Assembly: GCA_038244055.1 (NCBI GenBank)
Contig: JBBRTW010000003.1
Span: 1 to 50,828 of the forward strand
DNA: 50,828 bases
Reading direction: 5' to 3'
DNA from: DASPKW01 sp038244055
Lineage (GTDB): Bacteria; Planctomycetota; Phycisphaerae; Tepidisphaerales; Tepidisphaeraceae
The number at the start of each line of letters is the position of its first letter. The first letter of the stretch is position 1. Both the position numbers and the translations under genes were made by a program. The notes under the pieces were generated by a model. That model had not been told where the DNA came from. It searched no databases and worked only from the letters and a program-made list of their open reading frames with translations. Below are positions 32,764 through 41,200 of the stretch, in pieces.

Positions 32764-33801
32764 CTACTTCTTCACGCCCATCAGATGCTCCAGCAGCGCG
32801 ATCTCCAGCGCCTCGTAATCCCGCGCGGCGATCATCTGCTTTTCGAACTTCGTATCCCATGTCCGCACCTTCTCCACCAGGTGCAGGAACATCTTGCGGC
32901 TGTTTTCCAGATGCCGCGTGGCGTGCTCGGGCTTGGTGGTTCTCAGGGCCTTGGTATCGAACGCGACCATGCCGATGCTGGAGAAATTGGCGGCCTCCAA
33001 AACGCGCACCTGATTGAACGCAACCCGCAGATTCGACGCCCCAAACGCCTTGTCCTGGTCGTATTTCAAGCCGTTCTGATCATTCAAATGCACGCTCCAC
33101 AGCTTGTTCATCGACAGGGCAAACGCCATGTCATCCGATGGGTCCAGCCCCGCCAAAAGCGAATGCGCCGTCTCGATCAATCCGCCAACGCGCCTGGGAT
33201 CGCTCGCCAGCGAGGCCAGCGCCAGTGCGTGGCCGATCGTGGGGATGTACGCCTGGTCCATCGGCTCATTGGGCTTGGGCTCAATGGCGATGCGGACGGC
33301 GTTGTCGTGGGCGAGGATCTGGTTGATCCCATCGAGAAGCCAGCGATGCGCATCAATGGCCGGCTTGGATTCGCGAATATAAGTCCCTTCGCGCGCCAGC
33401 CAGAGGACCAGAATATCCGTCCCCATAATCCGGCCAATGTCGGCCGTCCGCTTGGAGCGCTCGATCGCCCACTTGCGCAAGGCCGGGTCGTTATTCGTGA
33501 ACGCCCCATCGATCGTGCGGGCATCTTCCCAGAGCCGCGGCGCAACGAGTTCAGTCACCAGGCCTTCTGATTCGAGGCTCTTGCGCATCTCCTTCGCCTC
33601 GCGCTCGATCTGCGGCCAGGATTTGGATTCAATCTCCGGCACCACATCATCATCGTGGAACATGACCGCATCAAAACCCAGGCGCTTGTAGACCTTGAGC
33701 TTTTCGGCCCAGGCGACCGTGGCCCGAACCGGCGGGCCAAACGGGTCAGCGCCTTCGCTGATGTTCCAGGGGCCGAACGAGAATTTGTACTGTGCGGGCA
33801 T
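32764..33801 (-). CDS. Xylose-isomerase-like TIM-barrel sugar isomerase
   Basis: The protein is 345 aa. It starts MPAQYKFSFGPWNISEGADPFG and shows the xylose isomerase metal/substrate motifs VMFHDDDVVPE and IAIEPKPNEP. Known XylA proteins interconvert xylose and xylulose; this one is shorter than the usual 390-440 aa and may act on another aldose such as rhamnose. CAAAGGAG lies seven bases before the ATG. The phosphotransferase gene follows on the same strand. Confidence 0.88.
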   Translation of the reverse strand: MPAQYKFSFGPWNISEGADPFGPPVRATVAWAEKLKVYKRLGFDAVMFHDDDVVPEIESKSWPQIEREAKEMRKSLESEGLVTELVAPRLWEDARTIDGAFTNNDPALRKWAIERSKRTADIGRIMGTDILVLWLAREGTYIRESKPAIDAHRWLLDGINQILAHDNAVRIAIEPKPNEPMDQAYIPTIGHALALASLASDPRRVGGLIETAHSLLAGLDPSDDMAFALSMNKLWSVHLNDQNGLKYDQDKAFGASNLRVAFNQVRVLEAANFSSIGMVAFDTKALRTTKPEHATRHLENSRKMFLHLVEKVRTWDTKFEKQMIAARDYEALEIALLEHLMGVKK

Positions 33802-33867
33802 GGCGGGGCTCCTTTGATGTGTGAGTGAGGGAAGGATAGCAAGAGCGCGGGACCGGACAAGGAGGGG

Positions 33868-34027
33868 AATGGCGAAATCCGAAACCCGAATGGCGAATCA
33901 ACTCCAATGACAAATGACAAATGACCAATGACCAGCGACACCAGCGGCCGATGACCAACAGCGCCCCTCATTGGTCATTCGACATTTTCATTTGATTCGC
34001 CATTCTGGTTTCGTCATTCGCAATTGC
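33868..34027. repeat. Long inverted heptad element (AATGGCG / AATGACA)
   Basis: The left arm is built of heptads AATGGCG, AAATCCG, AAACCCG, AATGGCG (33868-33895), then AATGACA, AATGACA, AATGACC, AATGACC (33906-33933). The right arm (33968-34025) is its imperfect complement, with TTGGTCATTCG and TTGATTCGCCATTC. The right arm is nearly repeated at 34833-34892. It fills the gap between the xylA-like start and the next stop codon. Confidence 0.8.
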
Positions 34028-34061
34028 GCCACCAAAGGGTCAGGAGCCGCCCACGACATGC

Positions 34062-34712
34062 TCACCCTTTCCGGCCATCGCCCCGCGGCTCCTGACCCTC
34101 TCGCGCTCCCGCCGGAACTTGCACAACCCTCCCGCATTCCGGACATCGCTCAGGCGTTGCACGTAGGTCATACCCACACCCCCGACATCGCCCCTCCCGC
34201 CCCGCGAGCAATCTCCGCCGCCGCGACCGCCACCACACAACGCCCCGCCACGCGGGCAACGCGCCGAAGACGATGGCCGGCATCCAGCAGGGAAAGGCGA
34301 GGGCGCGAATAGTGAAAAGAGCCGTTCCATCGAGATGCCCAAATCTTCCTTCATACGACCCATAGAAGACCCCGGCATGCTCCCAAGTAACATCCCATGC
34401 GCCACCGTTGCCCCAATCAACCTTTATTGGCTCCGGAGTTCGACGTCTCAGTCTCCAATCCCAGGATTTGTCGACCCTGTAGTCCGACGGCCGCCAGAAT
34501 TCGCCCTCGGTGATAACCAAGCCGATTTCGCCCTGGCTCCATCCAAACTGCCATTGGCGCTCACGCCAGATTGGCCGATCGAACCAGTCATGCGTCAATT
34601 GCACGATATCCCATACCCAATACCCCCTTCCCCACGCCGCCACCACCGCCAAAAACAGCAGCAGCGAAATCGCCGTCAGCATCCGCCTGAGAATTCGCCC
34701 CAGCTTCCGCAT
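34062..34712 (-). CDS. Membrane protein with C-terminal zinc ribbon, Phycisphaerae type
   Basis: The protein is 216 aa. One N-terminal helix (about 9-28) is followed by an aromatic, Trp-rich extracytoplasmic domain (RQWQFGWSQGEIG; WDVTWEHAGVFYG), a second helix near residue 150, and the zinc ribbon CRGCGYDLRATPERCPECG. Genes with this tail are frequent in Phycisphaerae; the role is unknown. The ATG at 34712 gives MRKLGRILRRML; the longer frame upstream is repeat DNA. Ends in a charged tail. Confidence 0.75.
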   Translation of the reverse strand: MRKLGRILRRMLTAISLLLFLAVVAAWGRGYWVWDIVQLTHDWFDRPIWRERQWQFGWSQGEIGLVITEGEFWRPSDYRVDKSWDWRLRRRTPEPIKVDWGNGGAWDVTWEHAGVFYGSYEGRFGHLDGTALFTIRALAFPCWMPAIVFGALPAWRGVVWWRSRRRRLLAGREGRCRGCGYDLRATPERCPECGRVVQVPAGAREGQEPRGDGRKG

Positions 34713-34762
34713 GGTGCGATCATGGTAAATGTTCAGTGGACAATCGGAAAGGAGCGGAAAGG

Positions 34763-34893
34763 AAATCTCAAACCTGCAACCGCAATGGCGGATCAGCTCC
34801 CAATGACCAAAAACAAACGGCCGGTCGCAACGATCATTGGTCATTTCTTCATTGGCATTTGATTCGCCATTCAGGTTTCGTCATTCGCAATTC
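34763..34893. repeat. Second AATGGCG/AATGACC inverted element
   Basis: The left arm (34763-34811: AAATCTC, AAACCTG, CAACCGC, AATGGCG and then CAATGACC) faces a right arm (34833-34892) almost identical to that at 33968-34025, including TTTGATTCGCCATTC and TTTCGTCATTCGCAATT. The two elements flank the zinc-ribbon gene. Confidence 0.8.
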
Positions 34894-34934
34894 CCCACCT
34901 ACTCCCGTTCCCCTGCTTCAAGTAAGATTCCCCC

Positions 34935-36275
34935 ATGCCCAAACCCACCCGCCGTCGTTTCCTGCAAACTTCCGCCGCCTCCGCCCTCGCCTTCCACATC
35001 GTCCCCGCCTTCGTCCTCGGCGGGCCGGGCAAAAAGCCGCCTTCCGAAAAGCTGAACATCGCCGGCATCGGCGTCGGCGGCCAGGGCGGCGGCGACCTCA
35101 AGGAAATGGCCGGGGAAAACATCGTCGCCCTCTGCGATTGCGACTGGAAAAAGGCGGCCGGGCAATTCAAGCTTTATCCCAAGGCGCAGCAGTTCAAAGA
35201 CTACCGCATCATGCTCGACAAGATCGACAAGCAGATCGATGCGATCATGGTCGCCACGCCCGATCACATGCACGCTCCGATCGCCCTGCATTACATGCGC
35301 GCGAGCAAACACGCCTATGTCGAGAAGCCGATGGCGCATACGATCGAAGAGACGCGCGTGATGGATAAGGTCGCGCGCGAGATGGGCGTGGTCACGCAGA
35401 TGGGCAACAACGGCCACGCCGGTGAGGGATTGCGTCAGACCAAGGAGTGGATCGATGCCGGCGCGATCGGCATCGTCAAGGAGATTCACTGCTGGTCCGA
35501 CCGGCCGGGCAAATTCTGGCAGCAGAACAAGGATCGCCCGGCCGAGACCCCGCCGGTTCCCGAGGGGCTGGATTGGGATATGTTCATCGGGGCCGCGCCG
35601 GAGCGGCCTTATCATCCGGTCTATCATCCCCGCGCCTGGCGCGGGTGGTTTGATTTCGGAACCGGCGCGCTCGGGGACATGGCGGTTCACAACATGGACC
35701 CGGCCTTCTACGCACTCGATCTGGGAGCGCCCATCGCGGCCGAGGCCAAGACCAGCCCGCTCAAGAAGGAATCGTACCCAGAATGGCAGATCATCACCTA
35801 CGAATTCGCCGCCAAAGGCAAGCGGCCGGCCGTCAACATGATCTGGTACGACGGCGGGAAAATGCCCGAGACGCCCGCCGATGTGAAAGATGAATACAAG
35901 CTGGCCGACAACGGAATCATGTTCATCGGCGACAAAGGCACGATGGTCTGCGGCGGCTGGTCCGGCCCGCCCGCGCTCTTCCCCGGCACGCGCCGCAAGG
36001 ACTTCGCCAAACCCGAGAAGACCATCCCGCGCAGCCCGCTGGGCCATCGCGGGGAGTGGATTCAGGCGTGCAAAGATTCCAAGCCCGAGGATGCCAAGGC
36101 CGGCTTCAGCTATTCCGCGCCGTTTACCGAGGCGCTGCTGGTCGGCAATCTTGCGGCGCGATTGCAGAAGCGCGTGGAGTGGGATTCGGCCAACATGAAA
36201 TGCCCGAATGCGCCGGAAGCGGAGGCGCTGGTGCGGAAGACTTATCGCAAGGGGTATGGGATCGAGCCGGCATGA
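34935..36275 (+). CDS. Tat-exported Gfo/Idh/MocA-family oxidoreductase
   Basis: The protein is 446 aa. A twin-arginine signal RRRFLQTSAASALAFHIVPAF covers the N-terminus. The Rossmann domain follows (LNIAGIGVGGQGGGDL, GxGxxG type), with VATPDHMHAPIALHYM and the family motif EKPMAHT. The C-terminal alpha/beta domain contains GDMAVHNMDPAFYALDL. Family members oxidise or reduce sugars with NAD(P); such Tat forms are abundant in planctomycetes. The exact substrate is unknown. It is followed by the Lys/Thr-rich protein gene 134 bp later. Confidence 0.93.
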   Translation: MPKPTRRRFLQTSAASALAFHIVPAFVLGGPGKKPPSEKLNIAGIGVGGQGGGDLKEMAGENIVALCDCDWKKAAGQFKLYPKAQQFKDYRIMLDKIDKQIDAIMVATPDHMHAPIALHYMRASKHAYVEKPMAHTIEETRVMDKVAREMGVVTQMGNNGHAGEGLRQTKEWIDAGAIGIVKEIHCWSDRPGKFWQQNKDRPAETPPVPEGLDWDMFIGAAPERPYHPVYHPRAWRGWFDFGTGALGDMAVHNMDPAFYALDLGAPIAAEAKTSPLKKESYPEWQIITYEFAAKGKRPAVNMIWYDGGKMPETPADVKDEYKLADNGIMFIGDKGTMVCGGWSGPPALFPGTRRKDFAKPEKTIPRSPLGHRGEWIQACKDSKPEDAKAGFSYSAPFTEALLVGNLAARLQKRVEWDSANMKCPNAPEAEALVRKTYRKGYGIEPA

Positions 36276-36409
36276 AGGTTTCTCTCATCCTTTTGAACGA
36301 CCCCGTCCGATAAGAGGACCGGTCGGCCGCGTGCGCGCGGCGTGATTCGCCGTTGGAACGGCGATATCCGCAGCACGCGTGAACCGGGCCCTCTTCATTG
36401 GAGCATTCC

Positions 36410-36880
36410 ATGTTCAGCAGAAAGTTTTTCGCCTGGGTCGGGGTTGGCGTTCTGTCGGCGGTTGCGATTCCCGCGCTGGCCGCGCCGCATCTGGCCAAAA
36501 TGATCCAGCACAAGCCGGTCACCACCACCAAGACCACGCCGACCAAGGCAACAACGACGGCGAAAACAACGACCGCCAAACCCCTGACCGCCTCCACCAA
36601 AACGCCCGCCAAGACCACGGCCACCACCAAAAAGAAGATCGCCACAGCCACCCCCAGCCGCATCCACACGATCCATCGCACCAACCTCACCCACAAGACC
36701 AACGCTGTCCATCGCTCTCATGTGAGCGTCGCCAAGAAGTCCCCCACCCCCACCATCACCCACAAGGTCACCGCCAAAACCTTGCTGACGGCCACTACAA
36801 AATCTCCCGCCACCACTTCCACCAAACTCACCGCACCCAAAGCCAGCACGGCCACCACCGCCAAGCGCCTGCTCCACTAA
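36410..36880 (+). CDS. Secreted Lys/Thr/Ala-rich low-complexity protein
   Basis: The protein is 156 aa. A signal peptide (MFSRKFFAWVGVGVLSAVAI to ALAA) is followed by a basic chain made mostly of Thr, Lys, Ala, Ser and some His (TTTKTTPTKATTTAKTTTAK), with no acidic residue in the mature part. GGAG lies six bases before the ATG. An intrinsic terminator follows after 46 bp. Cell-wall or polyanion binding is plausible from charge only. Confidence 0.75.
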   Translation: MFSRKFFAWVGVGVLSAVAIPALAAPHLAKMIQHKPVTTTKTTPTKATTTAKTTTAKPLTASTKTPAKTTATTKKKIATATPSRIHTIHRTNLTHKTNAVHRSHVSVAKKSPTPTITHKVTAKTLLTATTKSPATTSTKLTAPKASTATTAKRLLH

Positions 36881-36926
36881 TCGCGGCCGACTCAATCGAG
36901 CGATCAATTCCCAACATCATAAATCC

Positions 36927-36963
36927 GACGACCCCGCGCCAATCGCGGGGTCGTCTCGCTTTT
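36927..36963 (+). terminator. Rho-independent terminator of the Lys/Thr-rich gene
   Basis: The perfect stem gacgaccccgcg / cgcggggtcgtc (12 bp, 5-base loop) is followed by TCGCTTTT. The rest of the 36881-37171 gap shows nothing clear. Confidence 0.85.
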
Positions 36964-37171
36964 GGCCCACGCGCCCTCTTCCAATCGCGCCATCTCATTG
37001 TCTGGTGGCCGCGGGCGGTTGCCAGCCCGGGGATCAGTGTGGTTTCAGTTATGGGCCAGTTGCACATATGATCCTCCGCATGCGGGCTTGCTTGGCGCAA
37101 TCTCATTGTCTTCGTCCCACTCTATGATGACCTGCCATCCCGAGCCCGGCGCCCACCTGCAATAACCCACC

Positions 37172-38002
37172 ATGAAATACGCCATCTGCAACGAGCTCTT
37201 CGAAAACTGGCCCTTCGCCAAGGTCTGCGATTTCGTCAGATCGATTGGATATCAGGGTCTTGAGATTGCACCATTCACGCTGGCGTCGCATGCTTCCAAA
37301 ATCTCCGCCGAGCAGCGGCGCGAGCTTCGGCGCACGGCTGAAACCGCAGGCGTGGACATTTTGGGGATTCACTGGCTGCTGGCGAATGTGGTGTCGGAGC
37401 GGCCGCTTTATGTGACACATCCGGATGGGGGGGTGCGGAAGGATACGGCCGACTATTTCGTGCAGCTCACGCAGCTCTGCGCGGATCTGGGCGGGAAGAT
37501 CATGGTGATCGGATCGCCTAAGCAGCGCAATCTGATGGCGGGCGTCTCGCGCGATCAGGCCATGGGGTACGCGGCCGAGGTTTTTTCAGCCTGTCTGCCA
37601 TTGGCGGAGAAAAATGGTGTGACACTGGCGATCGAGCCACTGGGGCCGGCCGAGACGGATTTTTTGAACTCGGCGGCCGATGGAATCGAGCTGATCGAGC
37701 GGATCAATCACCCGAATTTCCGCCTGCATCTGGATGTGAAGGCGATGTCATCGGAAGCCAGGCCGATCGCGCAGGTGATTCGGGAATCCAAGGCGCACAC
37801 GGTGCATTTCCACGCCAATGATCCGAACCTGCTGGGGCCAGGAATGGGGGATGTGAAGTTCGAGCCGATCATCGAGGCGCTGCGGGAGACGGGGTATGGC
37901 GGGTATCTGAGCGTGGAGGTATTCAACTTCAAGCCGGGTGCGGAGTTTATTGCGCGGGAGAGCGTGGAGTATTTGAAAAGGGTGTGCGGTGATGTTGGAT
38001 AG
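37172..38002 (+). CDS. TIM-barrel sugar phosphate isomerase/epimerase-like protein
   Basis: The protein is 276 aa, of the xylose-isomerase-like (AP endonuclease 2) TIM-barrel family. Metal-site features are ITLAIEPLGP-like LAIEPLGPAETDF, NFRLHLDVKAM, HTVHFHANDPN and GGYLSVEVFNF. Family members isomerise or epimerise ketoses and inositol derivatives; the substrate is not evident. It lies in the same direction as the giant dehydrogenase gene but 297 bp upstream, with a repeat-rich gap between. Confidence 0.9.
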   Translation: MKYAICNELFENWPFAKVCDFVRSIGYQGLEIAPFTLASHASKISAEQRRELRRTAETAGVDILGIHWLLANVVSERPLYVTHPDGGVRKDTADYFVQLTQLCADLGGKIMVIGSPKQRNLMAGVSRDQAMGYAAEVFSACLPLAEKNGVTLAIEPLGPAETDFLNSAADGIELIERINHPNFRLHLDVKAMSSEARPIAQVIRESKAHTVHFHANDPNLLGPGMGDVKFEPIIEALRETGYGGYLSVEVFNFKPGAEFIARESVEYLKRVCGDVG

Positions 38003-38030
38003 TCGGGCTGCTTTGCAATACACGCGTGAT

Positions 38031-38156
38031 TGTCATCCTGAGAGAGCCTTGGGCGACCGAAGGATCTGGCCTGTGCGTCGTGGGCCATTCGCAAGGTGAG
38101 TGAACCAATAGGTAGACGCAAGATTCTTCGGTCGCCTGAAGCTCCCTCAGAATGAC
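38031..38156. repeat. Paired TCATTCTGAG-family element
   Basis: The left arm (38031-38067, tcatcctgagagagcc..) and the right arm (38121-38156, ..gctccctcagaatgac) are inverted copies of about 36 bp, both with the core ggcgaccgaag. This is the same family as 4984-5088. Confidence 0.85.
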
Positions 38157-38207
38157 CCACAGGATGACCCACAGAATGACCCTCAGAATGACCCACAGAA
38201 TGACCCT
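38148..38207. repeat. Five tandem copies of CAGAATGACCCA (12 bp)
   Basis: The units are CAGAATGACCCA, CAGGATGACCCA, CAGAATGACCCT, CAGAATGACCCA, CAGAATGACCCT. The first unit overlaps the right arm of the preceding element, so the array probably grew from its CAGAATGAC end. Confidence 0.92.
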
Positions 38208-38299
38208 CGAAACAGGTATTCATTCATCGTAGCGCGAGATTGGGGGTATAGTGGGTGGGTCACTTCTTCTGATACGCGGGCCTCCAACTCGAGGTGTCC

Positions 38300-41200
38300 A
38301 TGCAGCACCGTGGCATTCGCAACTGGATTCTGAATTTCCTCTTCGTGCTTTTGGTGTCCTTCGTGGTTCATCTTCCGTGCGGCGCGGGCCCGCTGCGCGT
38401 GGGGGCGTATGTGCAGGATGTTTCGCCGACGACGTTTCCGGTGATCATCAATGGCGGGTTCGCGGAGGGCCACGCGGAAAAAATCATCGATCCACCCCAC
38501 GCGCGGGCATTTGTGCTGGAGGATGGGAAGGAGAAGATCGCGATTGTTATCGTAGATTCGTGCATGATTCCGCGCGAGCTGCTGGATGATGCCAAGGAGC
38601 GAGCGAGGAAGTTGACGGGGATCGCAACCGATAGAATGCTCATCTCGGCGACACATTCGCATTCGGTGCCTTCATCGATGGCCTGCCTTGGGTCGGATGC
38701 GGATGCCAACTACGTGAAGATTCTGCCGGGGCTTTTGGCGCGGGCGATCGATGAGGCGAACAAGCGACTCGCGCCCGCCAGGATCGGCTGGACGGTCATC
38801 AATGACCCGGAGCATACGGCCGTGCGGCGGTGGATTTTCCGGCCGGACCGAATGCGGAAGGATCCCTTTGGCGAACTGACTGTGCGGGCGAATATGCATC
38901 CGGGGTATCTCAGCCCCGATGCGGTGGGGCCGACCGGGCCGATCGATCCGGGGCTGAGCGTGATTGCGATTCAGTACGCGGATGGCCGGCCGATGGGTTT
39001 GATCGCGAATTATTCGATGCATTATTTCGGGGCGTCGCCGGTGTCGGCCGACTATTATGGGAAGTTCTGCGCGAAGGTGTCGGAGAAGCTCGCGCCGGGG
39101 GATAAGGATTTCGTGGCGGCGATGTCGCAGGGGACTAGCGGGGATATCTGGCTGGCGGATTATTCCAAGCCCGCGCCGAAGGAGAAGCGGGATATCGAGG
39201 TCTATTCGCAGGCGATCGCGGATGAGGTGGCGGAGGCGGTGGGGAAAAACGAAAAGACTAAAAACTTAAGGCCGGGAGAGGCGGCTGGGGGGATTCAGTC
39301 GGCGGCGATTCAATATTCGAGCGATGTGCCCATTGCGATGAAGGAGACAACGCTGAAACTGCGGCGGCGGGTGCCGGATGAGAAGCGGCTGGCCTGGGCG
39401 AAGGAGAAGGTGGCGGCGTTTAACGCGGCCGCGGAGAAGGCTGGAGGAGCCGTGCCGATCAAGCCGAAATTGCAGCCGGATGTGTATGCGCGGGAGGCGA
39501 TCATGCTGCACGATGAGCCGGAGCGCGAGCTGAAATTGCAGGCGATTCGGATCGGCGATCTGGCAATTGCGGCCATTCCCAACGAAGTCTTCGCGCTGAC
39601 GGGATTGAAACTCAAGGCCATGAGCCCCCTGCCGATGACCGTCAACATCGAACTGGCCAACGGGGCCGAGGGGTACATTCCGCCGCCGGAGCAGCACAAA
39701 CTGGGCGGGTATACGACCTGGCCGGCGCGGACGGCGGGGCTGGAAGAGCAAGCCGAGCCGAAGATTGTGGAGGGGGTTCTGAAATTGATGGAGGCGGTTT
39801 CGGGAGCGCGGCGCAAGACGCCGGTGGAGGGAATGGGAGATTACGCGAAGGCGGTGATGGCCTCCAAGCCCGCGGCCTACTGGCGGATGGCGGAAATGAG
39901 CGGGCCGTTCTGCGCCGATATCACGGGGAATGGGCTGACGGGGATTTATGAAGCTGGTGTGGTGTTTTATCTTCCGGGGGCGGTCGGCGGCGCGGCGGGC
40001 GATGCCATCACGGGCGATGCCATCACGGGCGATGCGGCCAGGCCGAGCCGGGCGGCGCATTTTGCGGGGGGAAGGCTGGCGATCGCGCCGATGGAACTGA
40101 AGCTGCCATATTCCGTTGAGTTCTTTGCCTGGAACGGAATGGCGGCCGAGGCGCGACCAGTGGCGGCGTATCTATTCTCGCGCGGTAAGAAGGGAGACCA
40201 GGATGGCGATGGGGATCATCTCGGAATCGGCGGGAATATTGAGGGTGGAGCGAATGCGGGAAAGCTAATTTTCTACAATGGAAGTGGCCGTAAACAACTG
40301 CTGGCCGGCAAGACAATCATGACGCCGCGCGAGTGGTATCACATCGCGATGGCGCGGGATGGCAAGCGCGTGCGGGCATGGGTCAATGGGAATCTGGAGA
40401 TCGATGCCGATGCCGAAGTGACCAGCGACACGGAGGATTTTTTCTTCGGCGGCCGCTGCGACAACTTTGCGAACCTGGAGGGGAAGCTGGATGAGATCAG
40501 CTTCTATCGGCGGGCGCTGCTGACGGATGAGGTGGCGGGACATTTCAAGGCGGCCGCCCTGCCTGCGCCGAAAGAGGCGGGAGCGAAGGCGGGCGGGACG
40601 ACAGGCGGGAGCGCAAGGTCGGCAACTGCAACGGGGACGGCCACGGCGGTATCGACAGCGGCGGTTGACTCCACTCCGGCTGGCCAGGGCGCGGGATTGC
40701 GCAAGCGAGCATCTGAGCCGCTCTCGCCGGCCGAGTCGATGGCGAAGATTCATGTCGCGCCGGAGATGGTGGTGGAGCTCGTCGCGGCCGAGCCGCTGGT
40801 GGTGGACCCGGTGGCGATTGACTGGGGCGCGGATGGAAAGCTCTGGGTGGTGGAGATGGCGGATTATCCCTATGGGATGGATGGCAAAGGCGCGCCAGGC
40901 GGGCGGATCAAATATCTGGAAGACACTGATGGCGATGGGAAGTACGACAAGGCCACGCTCTTCATGGATCACATTCAGATGCCCAACGGAATTCTCGCGT
41001 GGAAAAAGGGAGTCATCGTGACGGCCGCGCCGGAGGTGTTTTATGCGGAGGATACGGATGGGGATGGGAAGGCGGATAAGAAGGAGGTCCTGTACAGCGG
41101 ATTCAAGGCCGGAAACCCACAGCTTCGATGCAACGGGCTGCGCTGGGGATTGGACAACTGGGTGTATATCGCCAACGGGTGGAGCGCGGGCATCGTGAAG

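Noticed and set aside
34062..34844. Longer N-terminus of the zinc-ribbon membrane protein starting at 34844
   Set aside because: The extra 44 residues are coded by the repeat element and lack membrane or family features; ATG 34712 gives a normal membrane-anchor start.
38148..38207. 12-bp tandem repeats taken as a CRISPR or iteron origin
   Set aside because: Units are contiguous without spacers and grow out of a dispersed element arm; no replication or Cas gene is nearby.
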